In this document: positions 41,481 to 50,437 of the stretch, piece by piece
Numbering within the stretch: position 1 is the stretch's first letter
How the letters are laid out: every line of letters begins with the position of its first letter
NCBI GenBank assembly: GCA_030526355.1
Contig: JAUNDC010000008.1
Coordinates: 37,802 to 101,801 of the forward strand
Origin: Bacillota bacterium
GTDB taxonomy: Bacteria > Bacillota > Clostridia > Peptostreptococcales > Anaerovoracaceae
Length of the DNA: 64,000 bases
Direction: 5' to 3'
The notes under the pieces: model-generated
What the model was told of the DNA's origin: nothing
Database searches by the model: none
The model's input: only the letters and a program-made list of their open reading frames with translations
Made by a program: the position numbers and the translations under genes

Positions 41481-41906
41481 ATGAAAGAGATAATGGTCAG
41501 GATCAGAGGAAATCAGATCACAAAGGAAGCCGGTGAGGATTCCATGGAATTTGTGACGGAGGCCAAGCTTTATGAAAGAGGCGGCGCCTTATACCTCATA
41601 TATGAAGAAAGCGAAGTGTCGGGAATACCGGGATGCCGTACAAGGCTCAAGCTCAAGGGCGATCAGGTTCAGATGAAGCGGATAGGAAGCGGGGCAGGAA
41701 TCGGCAGTGAAATCCGTTTCGAGAAGGGGAAGCGGTACAACGGATTCTATGATACACCTTTTGGTGCAATCGAAATGGAGGTTCTGACAAATAAACTGGA
41801 GAATACACTTTCCGCAGAAGGAGATGGACAGCTGGATATTGACTACAGCATAAGCCTCAAGGGTCTGCTGGAGGGGAGAAACAGATTGAATATCACAATG
41901 ATGTAG
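41481..41906 (+). CDS. DUF1934-family protein (YwiB-like)
   Basis: A 141-residue small protein of the DUF1934 family, predicted calycin-like beta barrel. Seen: MKEIMVRIRGNQ start, EFVTEAKLYERGGALYLIYEE, MKRIGSG and the MEVLTNKLENTLSAEGDGQLDIDY segment typical of the family. No catalytic residues are evident and Bacillus YwiB has no settled role. It starts 15 bases after hslO and so is likely cotranscribed with it. Confidence 0.82.
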   Translation: MKEIMVRIRGNQITKEAGEDSMEFVTEAKLYERGGALYLIYEESEVSGIPGCRTRLKLKGDQVQMKRIGSGAGIGSEIRFEKGKRYNGFYDTPFGAIEMEVLTNKLENTLSAEGDGQLDIDYSISLKGLLEGRNRLNITMM

Positions 41907-41924
41907 CAGGGAGGTATGAAGGGT

Positions 41925-42017
41925 ATGATGAGTAAAAGAACTATAGTTATTGTATCAGTTGCGATAATACTGGCAATGGTGGTTACTACACTGACATGCG
42001 CCATAGCATATATATAA
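41925..42017 (+). CDS. Tiny single-pass membrane protein
   Basis: A 30-residue frame starting [12 protein letters not shown] and continuing [18 protein letters not shown], one hydrophobic helix preceded by Lys-Arg. GGGAGG lies 10 bases upstream of the ATG at 41925 (an in-frame ATG at 41916 is too close to it). It is wedged between DUF1934 and DUF1846 genes with a ribosome-binding site of its own, as small membrane proteins often are. Function unknown. The real risk is a chance frame, but composition and RBS argue against it. Confidence 0.6.
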   Translation: MMSKRTIVIVSVAIILAMVVTTLTCAIAYI

Positions 42018-42031
42018 AATTGGAGGGAAAG

Positions 42032-43549
42032 ATGTCACAAACAGGTTTTAGCGCAGAAAAGTATATTGAAGAACAGTCGAAATATATTCTGGAAAGAATC
42101 AATCATGGCGGAGGAGAAAGGCTTTATCTGGAGTTCGGCGGAAAGCTGGTTCAGGATAAGCATGCTATGCGGGTTCTGCCGGGATTTGATGAAAATGCCA
42201 AAATAAAGCTCCTGCAGAAGATGAAGGATCAGGCAGAGATTATTATCTGTATTTATTCGGGAGACATAACAACAAGCAAGACAAGGCAGGATTTCGGCAT
42301 TACATACGATCTTGAAGTGCTGAGACTTATTGACGTTTTCAGAAAATATGATCTTGAAATCAACAGTGTGGTGGTGACGAGATATGAAGACAACTCACCG
42401 GCTGTGGACAAGTTCATCAACAGACTTGAAAGACGCGGAATCAGAACGTATAAGCACAGATTCACCAAGGGATATCCGACTGATGTGGATACTATCGTAA
42501 GCGAGGAAGGCTATGGTGCCAATCCGTATATTGAAGTGACGAAGCCTCTGGCAGTGGTAACAGGACCGGGAGGAGGCAGCGGCAAGCTGGCCACATGCCT
42601 GTCACAGCTTTATCATGAGAATAAACGTGGCAGGAAGGTGAGATATGCTAAATTTGAAACCTTCCCTATCTGGAATATGCCTCTTAAACACCCTGTAAAT
42701 ATAGCATACGAGGCTGCGACCGCAGACCTTAAGGATGTGAACATGATAGATTCATTCCACCTGGAGGCTTATGGAGAAAAGGCGGTAAACTACAACAGAG
42801 ACCTGGAGGTTTTCCCTGTTGTCAAGAGAATTATCGAGAAAATAACCGGTCAGGAGGCGGAGTATCAGTCACCTACCGATATGGGAGTCAACAGAGTAGG
42901 CTTTGCCATCACTGATGATGACGTGGTGAGGGAGGCTTCATGTCAGGAAATAATAAGACGATATATGATTGCCGAATGCGATTTCAAAAAAGGAAAAATC
43001 GAGCATGAGACTCTGGAAAGAATAAAGCTGTTCATGGATGATCTTTCCTTGACGGTAGAGGACAGGAAGGTTGTCGTTCCTGCCAGAGAATATGCCGAGA
43101 AGAAAAAGAACTGTGATGATAGATATGCCAATGTGGTTGTCATGGCTATAGAGATGGATGACGGCACAATTATTACGGGCAGAAGCTCCAGACGTATGGT
43201 GGCGGCAGCAGCTGCTGTTCTCAACGCCATCAAGTACCTTTGTGGTATGGCCGATGAGCTGCACCTGATTCAGCCAAGCATCCTCAAGAGTATTCAGGAG
43301 CTCAAAACCGATGTGCTGGGTTCCGAGAAGACAAGCCTCAACTGCGAAGAGATTCTGACAGCATTGACAATCTCAGCTGCGACAAATCCGTCGGCAGAGG
43401 CGGTGCTCGCCAAGCTTCCATGTCTCAGAGGCTGCAAGGCTCACTGTACCGCAATACTCAGTGACAAGGATGAGACAACGCTCAAGGCACTGGGTATCGA
43501 TGTTACCAGTGATCCTGAATATATCACAAACAACCTGTATTACAGCTAA
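42032..43549 (+). CDS. DUF1846-family protein
   Basis: A 505-residue protein of DUF1846, common in Firmicutes. The start at 42032 ([11 protein letters not shown]) follows TGGAGGGAAAG. Seen: [22 protein letters not shown] near residue 30, a glycine-rich nucleotide-type loop [20 protein letters not shown] near residue 175, [17 protein letters not shown] and [14 protein letters not shown]. The GPGGGSGK loop suggests a P-loop-like or ligand-binding function, but the activity is not established. It ends at a weak hairpin (43555-43580). Confidence 0.85.
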   Translation: MSQTGFSAEKYIEEQSKYILERINHGGGERLYLEFGGKLVQDKHAMRVLPGFDENAKIKLLQKMKDQAEIIICIYSGDITTSKTRQDFGITYDLEVLRLIDVFRKYDLEINSVVVTRYEDNSPAVDKFINRLERRGIRTYKHRFTKGYPTDVDTIVSEEGYGANPYIEVTKPLAVVTGPGGGSGKLATCLSQLYHENKRGRKVRYAKFETFPIWNMPLKHPVNIAYEAATADLKDVNMIDSFHLEAYGEKAVNYNRDLEVFPVVKRIIEKITGQEAEYQSPTDMGVNRVGFAITDDDVVREASCQEIIRRYMIAECDFKKGKIEHETLERIKLFMDDLSLTVEDRKVVVPAREYAEKKKNCDDRYANVVVMAIEMDDGTIITGRSSRRMVAAAAAVLNAIKYLCGMADELHLIQPSILKSIQELKTDVLGSEKTSLNCEEILTALTISAATNPSAEAVLAKLPCLRGCKAHCTAILSDKDETTLKALGIDVTSDPEYITNNLYYS

Positions 43550-43554
43550 ACAAA

Positions 43555-43580
43555 TTGCCGCTTTCATGCGGCAATATTTT
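43555..43580 (+). terminator. Hairpin after DUF1846
   Basis: TTGCCGC pairs with GCGGCAA around TTTCAT, then TATTTTATG. The U-tract is interrupted, so termination may be partial and the AEC transporter gene 14 bases later could be co-transcribed. Confidence 0.55.
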
Positions 43581-43593
43581 ATGGGGGAGTAAA

Positions 43594-44541
43594 ATGTACG
43601 GTAAGTATTTTGTTCTTTTTGCAATACTGTTCACAGGCTGGTTCCTGCGAAAAATAAATTTCATAGACGATAAGATGAACAGAAGCATGAATAAGCTGAT
43701 TGTGTATTTTGCCTATCCATGTATGATAGTTCATAATATTGGAAGCCTGGATATGAACAGCAGAATACTGACGCAGTTTCTGACAGCCTTCGTAATAAGT
43801 CTGGCGTTCTTTTACTTATATGGAGCGGTGACATATGGGTATTCCAGACTGCGCAGATTTCCGGCCGAGGATTCCAACGTGCTGGAGTTTGCAATGGCCG
43901 CGCCTAATGATGGATTCATGGGATTTCCCGTGGCATTGCTGTTTTTCGGTGAAACCGGTCTGCTGCTGATGCTGGCTCATAATGCGGCAATGAACTTTTT
44001 TATGTTCACATACGGTACGAAGCTTATGCGGAGAAATTTTCAGGGCAGACGCAAGGCCACTCCGAGAGCGTTAATGAAGGCGGCACTGAAGCTGCTGATG
44101 AATCCCAATATATTGGCACTGCTGATAGGGTTCGGCATAAGCCTGTGCGGAGGGTTCATTCCGGAGGCAGTGGATGAGTACCTGCTGTATCTTGGTAATG
44201 TTTCCACGCCTATGGCAATGATTTTTATCGGCTCAACTTTGACGAAATGCCGTTTTATCGATATTATCAAGGAAATACGAACAGTCGAGGCGAGTCTGAT
44301 GAAGCTTGTCTGGCTACCGCTTATAACGCTAGTGCTGGTGTTCTTCCTGCCGGTGGAGCCTTTGACCAAATGCATTGTAGTGCTTGGGATAAGCTTCCCG
44401 ACAGGCGCCACGGTATCAATGCTGGCGGAGCAGGAGGGGCAGAATGAAGCGGCTGCAAGCAAGGTGCTGTTTTTGAGTACAGTCGTATCGATTGCCACTA
44501 TTCCCGGCATGATAAATCTGCTGACATTTCTGTTTATGTAA
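43594..44541 (+). CDS. AEC-family transporter
   Basis: A 315-residue membrane protein of the auxin efflux carrier family. The start at 43594 (MYGKYFVLFAI) follows TGGGGGAG; an in-frame ATG at 43555 lies in the hairpin. Seen: about ten hydrophobic segments, LIVYFAYPCMIVHNIG (near residue 33), AAPNDGFMGFPVALLFFGE near residue 102 with the broken-helix motif, and a second repeat with PTGATVSMLAEQ near residue 280. Bacterial members such as MdcF carry organic acids; substrate unknown. Its end overlaps the convergent XRE gene by 8 bases. Confidence 0.88.
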   Translation: MYGKYFVLFAILFTGWFLRKINFIDDKMNRSMNKLIVYFAYPCMIVHNIGSLDMNSRILTQFLTAFVISLAFFYLYGAVTYGYSRLRRFPAEDSNVLEFAMAAPNDGFMGFPVALLFFGETGLLLMLAHNAAMNFFMFTYGTKLMRRNFQGRRKATPRALMKAALKLLMNPNILALLIGFGISLCGGFIPEAVDEYLLYLGNVSTPMAMIFIGSTLTKCRFIDIIKEIRTVEASLMKLVWLPLITLVLVFFLPVEPLTKCIVVLGISFPTGATVSMLAEQEGQNEAAASKVLFLSTVVSIATIPGMINLLTFLFM

Positions 44542-44938
44542 AACGCACTGCAGCTGTATTTCTGCTGTAGTGTGTATAGAAGATTTCTTCGCGTTCAAGC
44601 AACGTGTTCATCCTTTCCATAATCAGCTTCCTTGATGATATGGTAAGCTGTTCGTATTCGGTGAGGAGTCTGCCCAGATCAGGCTCCTGATTATTGAGAT
44701 ACATATTGTTCAGCGGCCGCAGTGACAGATCATGAAAAACCAGAGTGTCAAAGCCTATATTGTACAGAGCTGCCAGAGAATCCAGAGTCTGCAGACTTGG
44801 CGTTTTGTGGCAGTTTTCGTAGGCGGTGTATGTTGTTCGCGAAATGTATATCCTGCTTGCCAGCTCTTCCTGGCTGAAGCCGTTCATTATTCTCAGCAGT
44901 TTCATATTTTTGCTTAGTAAATTCAAGTCCACGCTCAT
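44534..44938 (-). CDS. XRE-family regulator (A)
   Basis: A 134-residue protein with an N-terminal helix-turn-helix (LSKNMKLLRIMNGFSQEELASRIYISRTTYTAYENCHKT, spread over residues about 8-47) and a C-terminal helical tail (EQLTISSRKLIMERMNTLLE). It overlaps the upstream gene by four bases (ATGA) and shares its design, so the two are a coupled pair of paralogues. It is convergent with the AEC transporter. No toxin-like partner is evident. Targets unknown. Confidence 0.85.
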   Translation of the reverse strand: MSVDLNLLSKNMKLLRIMNGFSQEELASRIYISRTTYTAYENCHKTPSLQTLDSLAALYNIGFDTLVFHDLSLRPLNNMYLNNQEPDLGRLLTEYEQLTISSRKLIMERMNTLLEREEIFYTHYSRNTAAVRFT

Positions 44939-45378
44939 TTTATATTCTCTCCTTTGTTTTCATCATATCCCCATGGGAAATTATTGAACCCGAATTCATC
45001 ATGATGCAGCTCAGTCATGCGTGTACGGATTTCCCGCTTGGCACCGTGAGAAAGCTTCAGGTATTTTTCCATGAACAGCAGTGGATCTGAGCGGTCACTG
45101 CCTGCCTTGAGAAGGGATATTATGTGTTCTGAAATGTCGAAGGCAATGAGAAAATCAAGGCTTATCCCATATAGCTCCGAAATATCACAGATAAGGTCAA
45201 GTGAAGGAATCCTTTCACCGGCTTCGTAATACCTGTAATTTGATCTTGAGATGTTAAGCCGCCGCGCTACCGTATCCTGGCTCAGGCAGTATAAGTGACG
45301 CAGCAGCCTCAGATTGCGTCCGATATGCTTTTCGGCCTGATACATTTCTTTTTTTATTCTGTTAAAGCTGATGTCCAT
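44935..45378 (-). CDS. XRE-family regulator (B)
   Basis: A 147-residue protein; helix-turn-helix at about residues 20-60 (RNLRLLRHLYCLSQDTVARR, NISRSNYRYYEAGERIPS), then a segment like that of protein A (KLSHGAKREIRTRMTELH). An AAGGAGG site precedes the ATG. Together with A it forms a two-gene unit transcribed away from a third XRE gene at 45595. Confidence 0.85.
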   Translation of the reverse strand: MDISFNRIKKEMYQAEKHIGRNLRLLRHLYCLSQDTVARRLNISRSNYRYYEAGERIPSLDLICDISELYGISLDFLIAFDISEHIISLLKAGSDRSDPLLFMEKYLKLSHGAKREIRTRMTELHHDEFGFNNFPWGYDENKGENIK

Positions 45379-45503
45379 TTTGATAAGCCTCCTTTCTGAA
45401 GCAGTTAAGTATTATATAAAGTGGCTCAATGCTTCAAAAAAGTTTCATATAATGTCGAAAAAAATCGAATTTCCGCGAAAAACCATTCATAGTTCACATA
45501 GAA

Positions 45504-45583
45504 CCCCCTTACAGAAGGAATCGCGCTGAGCAAGTCCAACTAAACTATAAGTAGTAAATAAAACGACTCACAGTATAAGGGGG
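45504..45583. repeat. Long-range inverted repeat covering the RBS of XRE gene C
   Basis: CCCCCTTA (45504-45511) and TAAGGGGG (45576-45583) are exact complements 64 bases apart. The right arm is the purine-rich ribosome-binding site of the XRE gene at 45595, so in RNA the repeat could hide it. The rest of 45379-45594 is AT-rich, with nothing else I can name. Confidence 0.5.
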
Positions 45584-45594
45584 ACAGGTTCAGT

Positions 45595-45957
45595 ATGGAA
45601 TTAAAGGATTTGAACAAGAAGGAAATGGGGTTGAGAATAAGGGCGAGACGAGAGGGTCTGAACATGACAAGGGAGGAGCTTGCTAAGCAGATGTGCGTTT
45701 CGGGTAAATTTATCGCGGGAATAGAGTATGGAGAAAAAGGTGTTTCACTAAAAAATCTCAATAAGCTCAGGCAGATTCTGGGAGTAAGCGCGGATTATAT
45801 TCTTTATGGTGATGAAGCCTATGTTTCTGATGATGAAAAGCGCAGAATGCTTAGCGAAAATATTCTTGGTTCATTGAGCGTTTGCTCTGTACAGCAGCTG
45901 GGCTGCATGGAGCAGATCGCGAGACTTTATGTGGAAGGTATCGTCAATAAGGAGTAG
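45595..45957 (+). CDS. XRE-family regulator (C)
   Basis: A 120-residue protein with an N-terminal helix-turn-helix (LRIRARREGLNMTREELAKQ, SGKFIAGIEYGEKGVSLKNL, residues about 10-52) and a short helical tail. Purine-rich AAGGGGGACAG precedes the ATG. It is followed 12 bases later by an ECF-type sigma factor, so it may regulate or be coexpressed with that sigma/anti-sigma pair. Confidence 0.85.
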   Translation: MELKDLNKKEMGLRIRARREGLNMTREELAKQMCVSGKFIAGIEYGEKGVSLKNLNKLRQILGVSADYILYGDEAYVSDDEKRRMLSENILGSLSVCSVQQLGCMEQIARLYVEGIVNKE

Positions 45958-45969
45958 AAGTAAACTGAA

Positions 45970-46518
45970 GTGTATAAAGATAGCCTGCTTGAATTATTGA
46001 GTGCAAAGAGCAATTATATCAGCTGCCTTCTCAGGGTCATGGGAGTCTCCGAAAACGATATTGAGGATCTGAGAAATGACGTGTTTGAGGATGCAGTGAA
46101 AAGCATAGGGACGTTGAGAGATCAGAACAGTATAGATGCCTGGCTGCGTACGATTGTTATGCGGAGGGCATCTAAATATTTTAAAAAGCGCGGAGATCAT
46201 AAGGAGATATCCAATATCATGAAGGCGCATGCCGGAGAAGAGGTGGATGTATATGATTATGTGGCTGATGAGAAGACGACAGAAAGTTTGTTTCAGGAGG
46301 CTGAGCGCAGACGCGAGGCTGTGAAGCTGCTGGATACGCTGCCTGAAACGGGGAAAAGGATAATACAGATGCGGTTCTGGGGTGATTATAAGTTCTCTGA
46401 AATTGCGATAATCATGAACATCAATGAGAATACTGTCAAAACAGTATACCGTCGGAGTCTTCGCAAGCTTCGAAATAATTATTATGAAATTCTGGGAGGG
46501 GAGGATGTTTATGGCTGA
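45970..46518 (+). CDS. ECF-type RNA polymerase sigma factor
   Basis: A 182-residue group 4 sigma factor. The start is GTG at 45970; AAGGAG lies about 14 bases upstream (45950-45955), a long spacing, so the exact start is less certain. Seen: region 2 (DLRNDVFEDAVKSIGTLRD, SIDAWLRTIVMRRASKYFKK, residues about 33-80) and region 4 (LPETGKRIIQMRFWGDYKF, SEIAIIMNINENTVKTVYRR, residues about 125-165). It overlaps the next gene by 8 bases. Its target promoters are not known; autoregulation would be typical. Confidence 0.88.
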   Translation: MYKDSLLELLSAKSNYISCLLRVMGVSENDIEDLRNDVFEDAVKSIGTLRDQNSIDAWLRTIVMRRASKYFKKRGDHKEISNIMKAHAGEEVDVYDYVADEKTTESLFQEAERRREAVKLLDTLPETGKRIIQMRFWGDYKFSEIAIIMNINENTVKTVYRRSLRKLRNNYYEILGGEDVYG

Positions 46519-47245
46519 TGGCAGAGGCCCGGCAGGAGGCGATCCCTGCGAAAGAAAAAGTCTGCAGGAGCTGGTAAAGGATGCTACGTGGCAGGAACTG
46601 TCGCAGTATCCGGACGATGCTGTATCTGCAGCAGAAATAAAAGCCATGCTTGATAAGCGTGCCTCACGCAGACGTTCCCGGAGAATAAGAGGCTTCGGCG
46701 CAGCGGCATTGTTCGTGCTGGTGATTGCTGCAGCCTTGTTTGCATACAATACCATTGCCGAAGATGTTGAGGCTGACAAAAATGCCCCTGAAGAAATCGT
46801 TACAGAGGATGGTGTTGTTATTGAAGACGGAGGATGGGGAAGCAGCAGTGAGGATATGCTGGTAATCAATGATTGGGATGATATTGCAATAGCTAAAGAA
46901 CATGTTGATAATTTGCTGGTTCCGGAATATATTCCCGAAGGGTATGTGTTTGACAGTTTGACGGTTGAGAAAATGGAAGGAAACAGCACAATATGCGTAT
47001 TCAATTTTTTAAAGGGAGAAGAAGTATTAGAAATACAAGAATATGTAAGCAAGAATAATTCAAATGCATTGGAGATGGAAGATATCTATTTAAAAATTGA
47101 CAGCAATAAGGGTCCGATATATATAAAAGAAAATGAGGATATAAAAATTGCCACCATTCAAATGAATGATGGCGTTACCCTTTTCGTTAAGGGTCATATT
47201 AAGAATACAGATATTAGTAAAATTGTAGAGGGATTTAAAGATTAA
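46511..47245 (+). CDS. Anti-sigma-like membrane protein with DUF4367-type domain
   Basis: A 244-residue protein. The ATG at 46511 is chosen over those at 46424 and 46505 because GGAGG (46499-46503) sits 7 bases before it. Seen: a cytosolic helical N-terminus (KSLQELVKDATWQELSQYPD), basic residues RRSRRIRG then one membrane helix (AALFVLVIAAALFAYNTIA near residue 60), an acidic linker, and an extracellular domain with LVPEYIPEGYVFDSLTVEK near residue 135, as in DUF4367 proteins of Firmicutes. Overlap with the sigma-factor gene and its topology make it the likely anti-sigma factor; binding is inference. It ends convergent with, and overlapping, the secreted protein gene. Confidence 0.82.
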   Translation: MADGRGPAGGDPCERKSLQELVKDATWQELSQYPDDAVSAAEIKAMLDKRASRRRSRRIRGFGAAALFVLVIAAALFAYNTIAEDVEADKNAPEEIVTEDGVVIEDGGWGSSSEDMLVINDWDDIAIAKEHVDNLLVPEYIPEGYVFDSLTVEKMEGNSTICVFNFLKGEEVLEIQEYVSKNNSNALEMEDIYLKIDSNKGPIYIKENEDIKIATIQMNDGVTLFVKGHIKNTDISKIVEGFKD

Positions 47246-47886
47246 AAACTACCAGTATATCTTGTCTTATAATATGTTCCGCTGCTATTTGTATCACTGA
47301 AGGTTATTTTTGCACGATAAACAGTACCACTTTTTAAAGTAAAGGTTTTTGCTGCAGATATATATGTTTTATCATATACGGTTTTTACATAAGCTCGTAC
47401 AGGTAGTCCTGTGGCTGTTCTCCAGGATCCATTATATTTTTCTTGCAAAGCTATAGAGCAAGTGGCTTTAGAGGCTTTCTGCGTAAAGTTTGCATATGCT
47501 GATACATTTCCACTGGTGCCGCTATAGCGTGTAGTGCCAATGTTACTTGCAGATACTGACATTGGAGCAATCTGCATTTCATCACCCGACAGAATCTGAT
47601 TGACAGATACAGTCCTTATATCAGCGCCTGACACAGGTTCGGCAGCTTCGGCTGACGAACCGTTTTTTTCGTCATCAATTACGATTGACGAATCGGCAAC
47701 TGCAGCCGCATTGAGCATAGCATCCTCGATCAGAAAACCAGCAGTGGCAGGCATCCAGCCATCATCAGCGCAGACAACGGCAGGATTATCCGAAGACTTA
47801 ACAAGAGTGTCCGAAGCAAAAGCCGCCGAAGGCACAGATATCATCATAGCAACAGCTGCGGCAAAGCATAATAAAGTTTTTTTCAT
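47242..47886 (-). CDS. Secreted protein of unknown function
   Basis: A 214-residue exported protein; the ATG at 47886 follows AAAGGAGAA. Seen: a signal peptide (KKTLLCFAAAVAMMISVPSAAFA, split by a hydrophobic core, cleavage after Ala near residue 24), an acidic Ala/Ser-rich pro-region, then a C-terminal beta-rich domain (TTRYSGTSGNVSAYANF, TCSIALQEKYNGSWRTATG, YRAKITFSDTNSSGTYYKTR) that looks like a small carbohydrate-binding or surface module. I do not recognise the family. It overlaps the convergent anti-sigma gene by 4 bases and could be a target of the adjacent ECF sigma factor. Confidence 0.7.
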   Translation of the reverse strand: MKKTLLCFAAAVAMMISVPSAAFASDTLVKSSDNPAVVCADDGWMPATAGFLIEDAMLNAAAVADSSIVIDDEKNGSSAEAAEPVSGADIRTVSVNQILSGDEMQIAPMSVSASNIGTTRYSGTSGNVSAYANFTQKASKATCSIALQEKYNGSWRTATGLPVRAYVKTVYDKTYISAAKTFTLKSGTVYRAKITFSDTNSSGTYYKTRYTGSF

Positions 47887-48082
47887 GACGTTCTCCTTTC
47901 TCATAATGAAAAAATAATGTTTTGCCGGATTTTAGAGAAAAACAGACGGGGAGACAATGAAATCGCTGTATTTAAAACGGTATGTGCAAAATAGGAACAT
48001 ACGGAGCTTCGGGCGTTGTTCTTTGTGCCAAAATGCCATGAAACCCGACATCATAAATCACCGTGCACTTTGCATAAAACTA

Positions 48083-48111
48083 TTGAAATGACCGGTGGAA
48101 CTGGATAGAAT
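48083..48111 (+). promoter_or_regulatory. Promoter for the PGI-like gene
   Basis: -35 TTGAAA (48083-48088), 17-bp spacer, -10 TAGAAT (48106-48111), 44 bases before the start at 48155. A near-consensus sigma-A promoter. Confidence 0.7.
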
Positions 48112-48154
48112 TAGATACATGACTGAAGCAAGATAATAAAAAAAGAGGTACGAA

Positions 48155-49273
48155 ATGGATATAAAAATTGATATTGAAGATGTGGGTATATCCAGGGAAA
48201 CGCTGGAGGTCTCAAGACCTGCTGCCGGGAAGGTGCTGGACAGCCTATGGTCAGACCAAGGTGATAACGGATGGGTTCAGGCACCTTTGCATCAGGACAG
48301 GGAAGAGCTGGAACGTATTCTCAATATTGCCGACATCCTGAAGCAGGAAGCTGAAATGATGGTGGTAATCGGCACGGCGAATGCGACTTTGCCTGCCAGA
48401 GCGGCTGTGTCGGCGCTGCCCAATACCCTTGATGGCATAGATATAAGGTTTGTGGGGCATGATTTCTGTCAGGATTCTATGAGGCGCATATTAATGGAAA
48501 TGAGCCGCAGAGGCACGGTGGTCTGCGTAGTATCAAAGACGGGTGAGGAGCCGGAGATACAGGCAGCATTGAGTGTGATGGAAGCCCTTATGGAAAAGAA
48601 GTACGGCAGCCGTGAATTCGCATCGCGCAGGACAATCGTCATAACTGAAGCGGGCAGTGAGCTGTACAAGGAGGCAGAGAAGGAAGGGTATATTATCTTT
48701 GAGTATCCGGCAGATGTGAAGGAGCTTTATGGTGCCCTTACCCCGGCTGGTCTGTTTCCTATGGCGGTGGCTGGTATTGATATCAGGGATTTTATTGACG
48801 GGGCGAGAGCCATGGCAACGTCGCCGAAATGGGATACGGATGGTACGGATTATGCCGCAGCCAGAGCCGTTTTGAGACAGAGCAGGCAGATTGAGCGTAT
48901 GGGTACGTTTGATACCAGGTTTGAGGAGCTTTGCAGATGGCTGAAGAAGCTCTGTGAGAGCAGAGGAGATGTAAAATGCACGGTAATAAATGAGAGCTTT
49001 TATGAAGCTGCTGGCGGTGATATGATTTTTGAGACGGTTATTTCCGCGGAGGATGGAGCTGAAGGCAATGATGCTATAACGATACCAACGGGGCACTTGT
49101 CAGGCAGAACCATTGAAATGATAAGCAGAGAGCTGACAGAAACACGGATGGATTCTATTCGCAAGTCGGGGTGCGCTTCCTTGAAACTGCAGCTGCCAAA
49201 GGCGGAGCCTTTTTATTATGGACAGCTTATATATTTCCTGCAGACCAGCTGTGAAATAACGGCGGAGCTGTGA
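48155..49273 (+). CDS. Glucose-6-phosphate isomerase-like protein, probably non-catalytic
   Basis: A 372-residue relative of Gram-positive glucose-6-phosphate isomerase (usually near 450). Seen: IGTANATLPARAAV (near residue 72) where the enzyme has the phosphate-binding IGIGGSYLGARA; VVSKTGEEPEIQAALSVMEA near residue 125; LTPAGLFPMAVAGIDIRDFI near residue 197; YYGQLIYFLQTSCEIT at the extreme C-terminus. The enzyme's GGRYS loop reads KELYG here, and the protein stops before the conserved segment with the catalytic lysine. It therefore looks like a degenerate paralogue with a binding or regulatory role rather than an isomerase. Neighbours give no hint of substrate. Confidence 0.7.
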   Translation: MDIKIDIEDVGISRETLEVSRPAAGKVLDSLWSDQGDNGWVQAPLHQDREELERILNIADILKQEAEMMVVIGTANATLPARAAVSALPNTLDGIDIRFVGHDFCQDSMRRILMEMSRRGTVVCVVSKTGEEPEIQAALSVMEALMEKKYGSREFASRRTIVITEAGSELYKEAEKEGYIIFEYPADVKELYGALTPAGLFPMAVAGIDIRDFIDGARAMATSPKWDTDGTDYAAARAVLRQSRQIERMGTFDTRFEELCRWLKKLCESRGDVKCTVINESFYEAAGGDMIFETVISAEDGAEGNDAITIPTGHLSGRTIEMISRELTETRMDSIRKSGCASLKLQLPKAEPFYYGQLIYFLQTSCEITAEL

Positions 49274-49436
49274 TTGGCGCCGGTACGTCCGGTCTTTATC
49301 GTCTTTCCCGTATTTGATAAAATTTTGTCTTTAAAAAAGCGCTTTAATGGTGTATAATGTGTAAAATAGGGCAGATAGCTGTCCCATGCATTTAGTTAAA
49401 TAAGCAATCATGTCGATTGATAAGGAGGAGATTATT

Positions 49437-50285
49437 ATGAAAACAATTGGCGTTCTGGGAACAGGCACTATGGGTGCTGGAATCATCCAGGTAGCAGCAC
49501 AGAATGGTTACGAAGTAGTTCTGAGAGCAAGAAGACAGACTTCAGTAGACAAAGGTATCGCAACTGTTGAGAAGAACCTTGACAAGATGATCAAGAAAGA
49601 AAAGATCACAGAAGCTGACAAGGCTGAAATCATGGGAAGAATCCACGGTTCAACTGATATCTCAATCGTTAAGGATGCAGATCTGATCATCGAGGCAGCT
49701 ACAGAGAACATGGAAGCTAAGAAAGCCCTGTTCCAGGAATTAGATGAGCTTTGCAAGCCTGAAACTATTATCGCAACTAACACTTCAGCTCTTTCAATTA
49801 CTGAAATCGCTGCAGCAACAAACAGACCTGACAAAATCATCGGAATGCACTTCTTTAATCCGGTTCCTGCTATGAAGCTGGTTGAAATCGTTAAGGGTCT
49901 CACTACTTCAGAAGAAACAAGAGAAGCTATCCTTGACCTGACAAGAGCTCTGGGCAAGACTCCTGTAGACGTAGCAGAAGCTCCTGGATTCGTAGTAAAC
50001 AGAATCCTTATCCCTATGGTTAACGAAGGTATCGGCATCCTGGCTGACGGAGTTGCTGATGTTGAAGGTATCGACACAGCTATGCAGCTCGGAGCTAACC
50101 ACCCAATGGGACCTCTCGCATTAGGCGACCTCATCGGACTGGACGTATGCCTGGCTATCATGGAAACTCTGTACTCTGAATTCGGCGACACTAAGTACAG
50201 ACCTCATCCGCTTCTCAGAAAAATGGTAAGAGCTAACAAGCTGGGAAGAAAGACAGGCGAAGGTTTCTACAACTACAATAAATAA
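49437..50285 (+). CDS. hbd: 3-hydroxybutyryl-CoA dehydrogenase
   Basis: A 282-residue enzyme of the butyrate pathway, interconverting acetoacetyl-CoA and 3-hydroxybutyryl-CoA with NAD(P)H. The start at 49437 follows TAAGGAGGAGA; an upstream in-frame ATG at 49410 precedes it. Seen: Rossmann loop [16 protein letters not shown] at the N-terminus, [14 protein letters not shown] near residue 117, the [17 protein letters not shown] signature near residue 137 with the catalytic histidine, and [14 protein letters not shown] near residue 185. Codon choice is strongly biased (few rare codons), as in highly expressed genes. A -10 TATAAT lies at 49353-49358. It is monocistronic and ends in a terminator; thl, crt and bcd are not in the window. 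Confidence 0.96.
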   Translation: MKTIGVLGTGTMGAGIIQVAAQNGYEVVLRARRQTSVDKGIATVEKNLDKMIKKEKITEADKAEIMGRIHGSTDISIVKDADLIIEAATENMEAKKALFQELDELCKPETIIATNTSALSITEIAAATNRPDKIIGMHFFNPVPAMKLVEIVKGLTTSEETREAILDLTRALGKTPVDVAEAPGFVVNRILIPMVNEGIGILADGVADVEGIDTAMQLGANHPMGPLALGDLIGLDVCLAIMETLYSEFGDTKYRPHPLLRKMVRANKLGRKTGEGFYNYNK

Positions 50286-50343
50286 GCTTGCATACATAAA
50301 AGCCGGATGTATAAGTACGGCTTGATATGAAGTGAATCATAAC

Positions 50344-50380
50344 AAAGGGACTGTTGCACACTGTGTAATGAGTCCCTTTT
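50344..50380 (+). terminator. Terminator of hbd
   Basis: AAAGGGACT pairs with AGTCCCTTT around an 18-base loop, then TTATAG. The long loop and short U-run suggest moderate strength. Confidence 0.7.
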
Positions 50381-50437
50381 ATAGTATTACTGACAAGATT
50401 CCTATAAGTTAAAAAAAGTAAATAATGTAAGAAAATG

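Noticed and set aside
41996..42031. Upstream start for the DUF1846 gene
   Set aside because: The extra 12 codons overlap the tiny membrane protein gene and lack an RBS, while GGAGGG sits just before the ATG at 42032.
47957..48091. Open frame of 44 codons with a GGGGAG site, starting MKSLYLKR
   Set aside because: It runs through the -35 of the promoter for the next gene (48083-48111), has an irregular composition and no neighbour coupling. Probably a chance frame.
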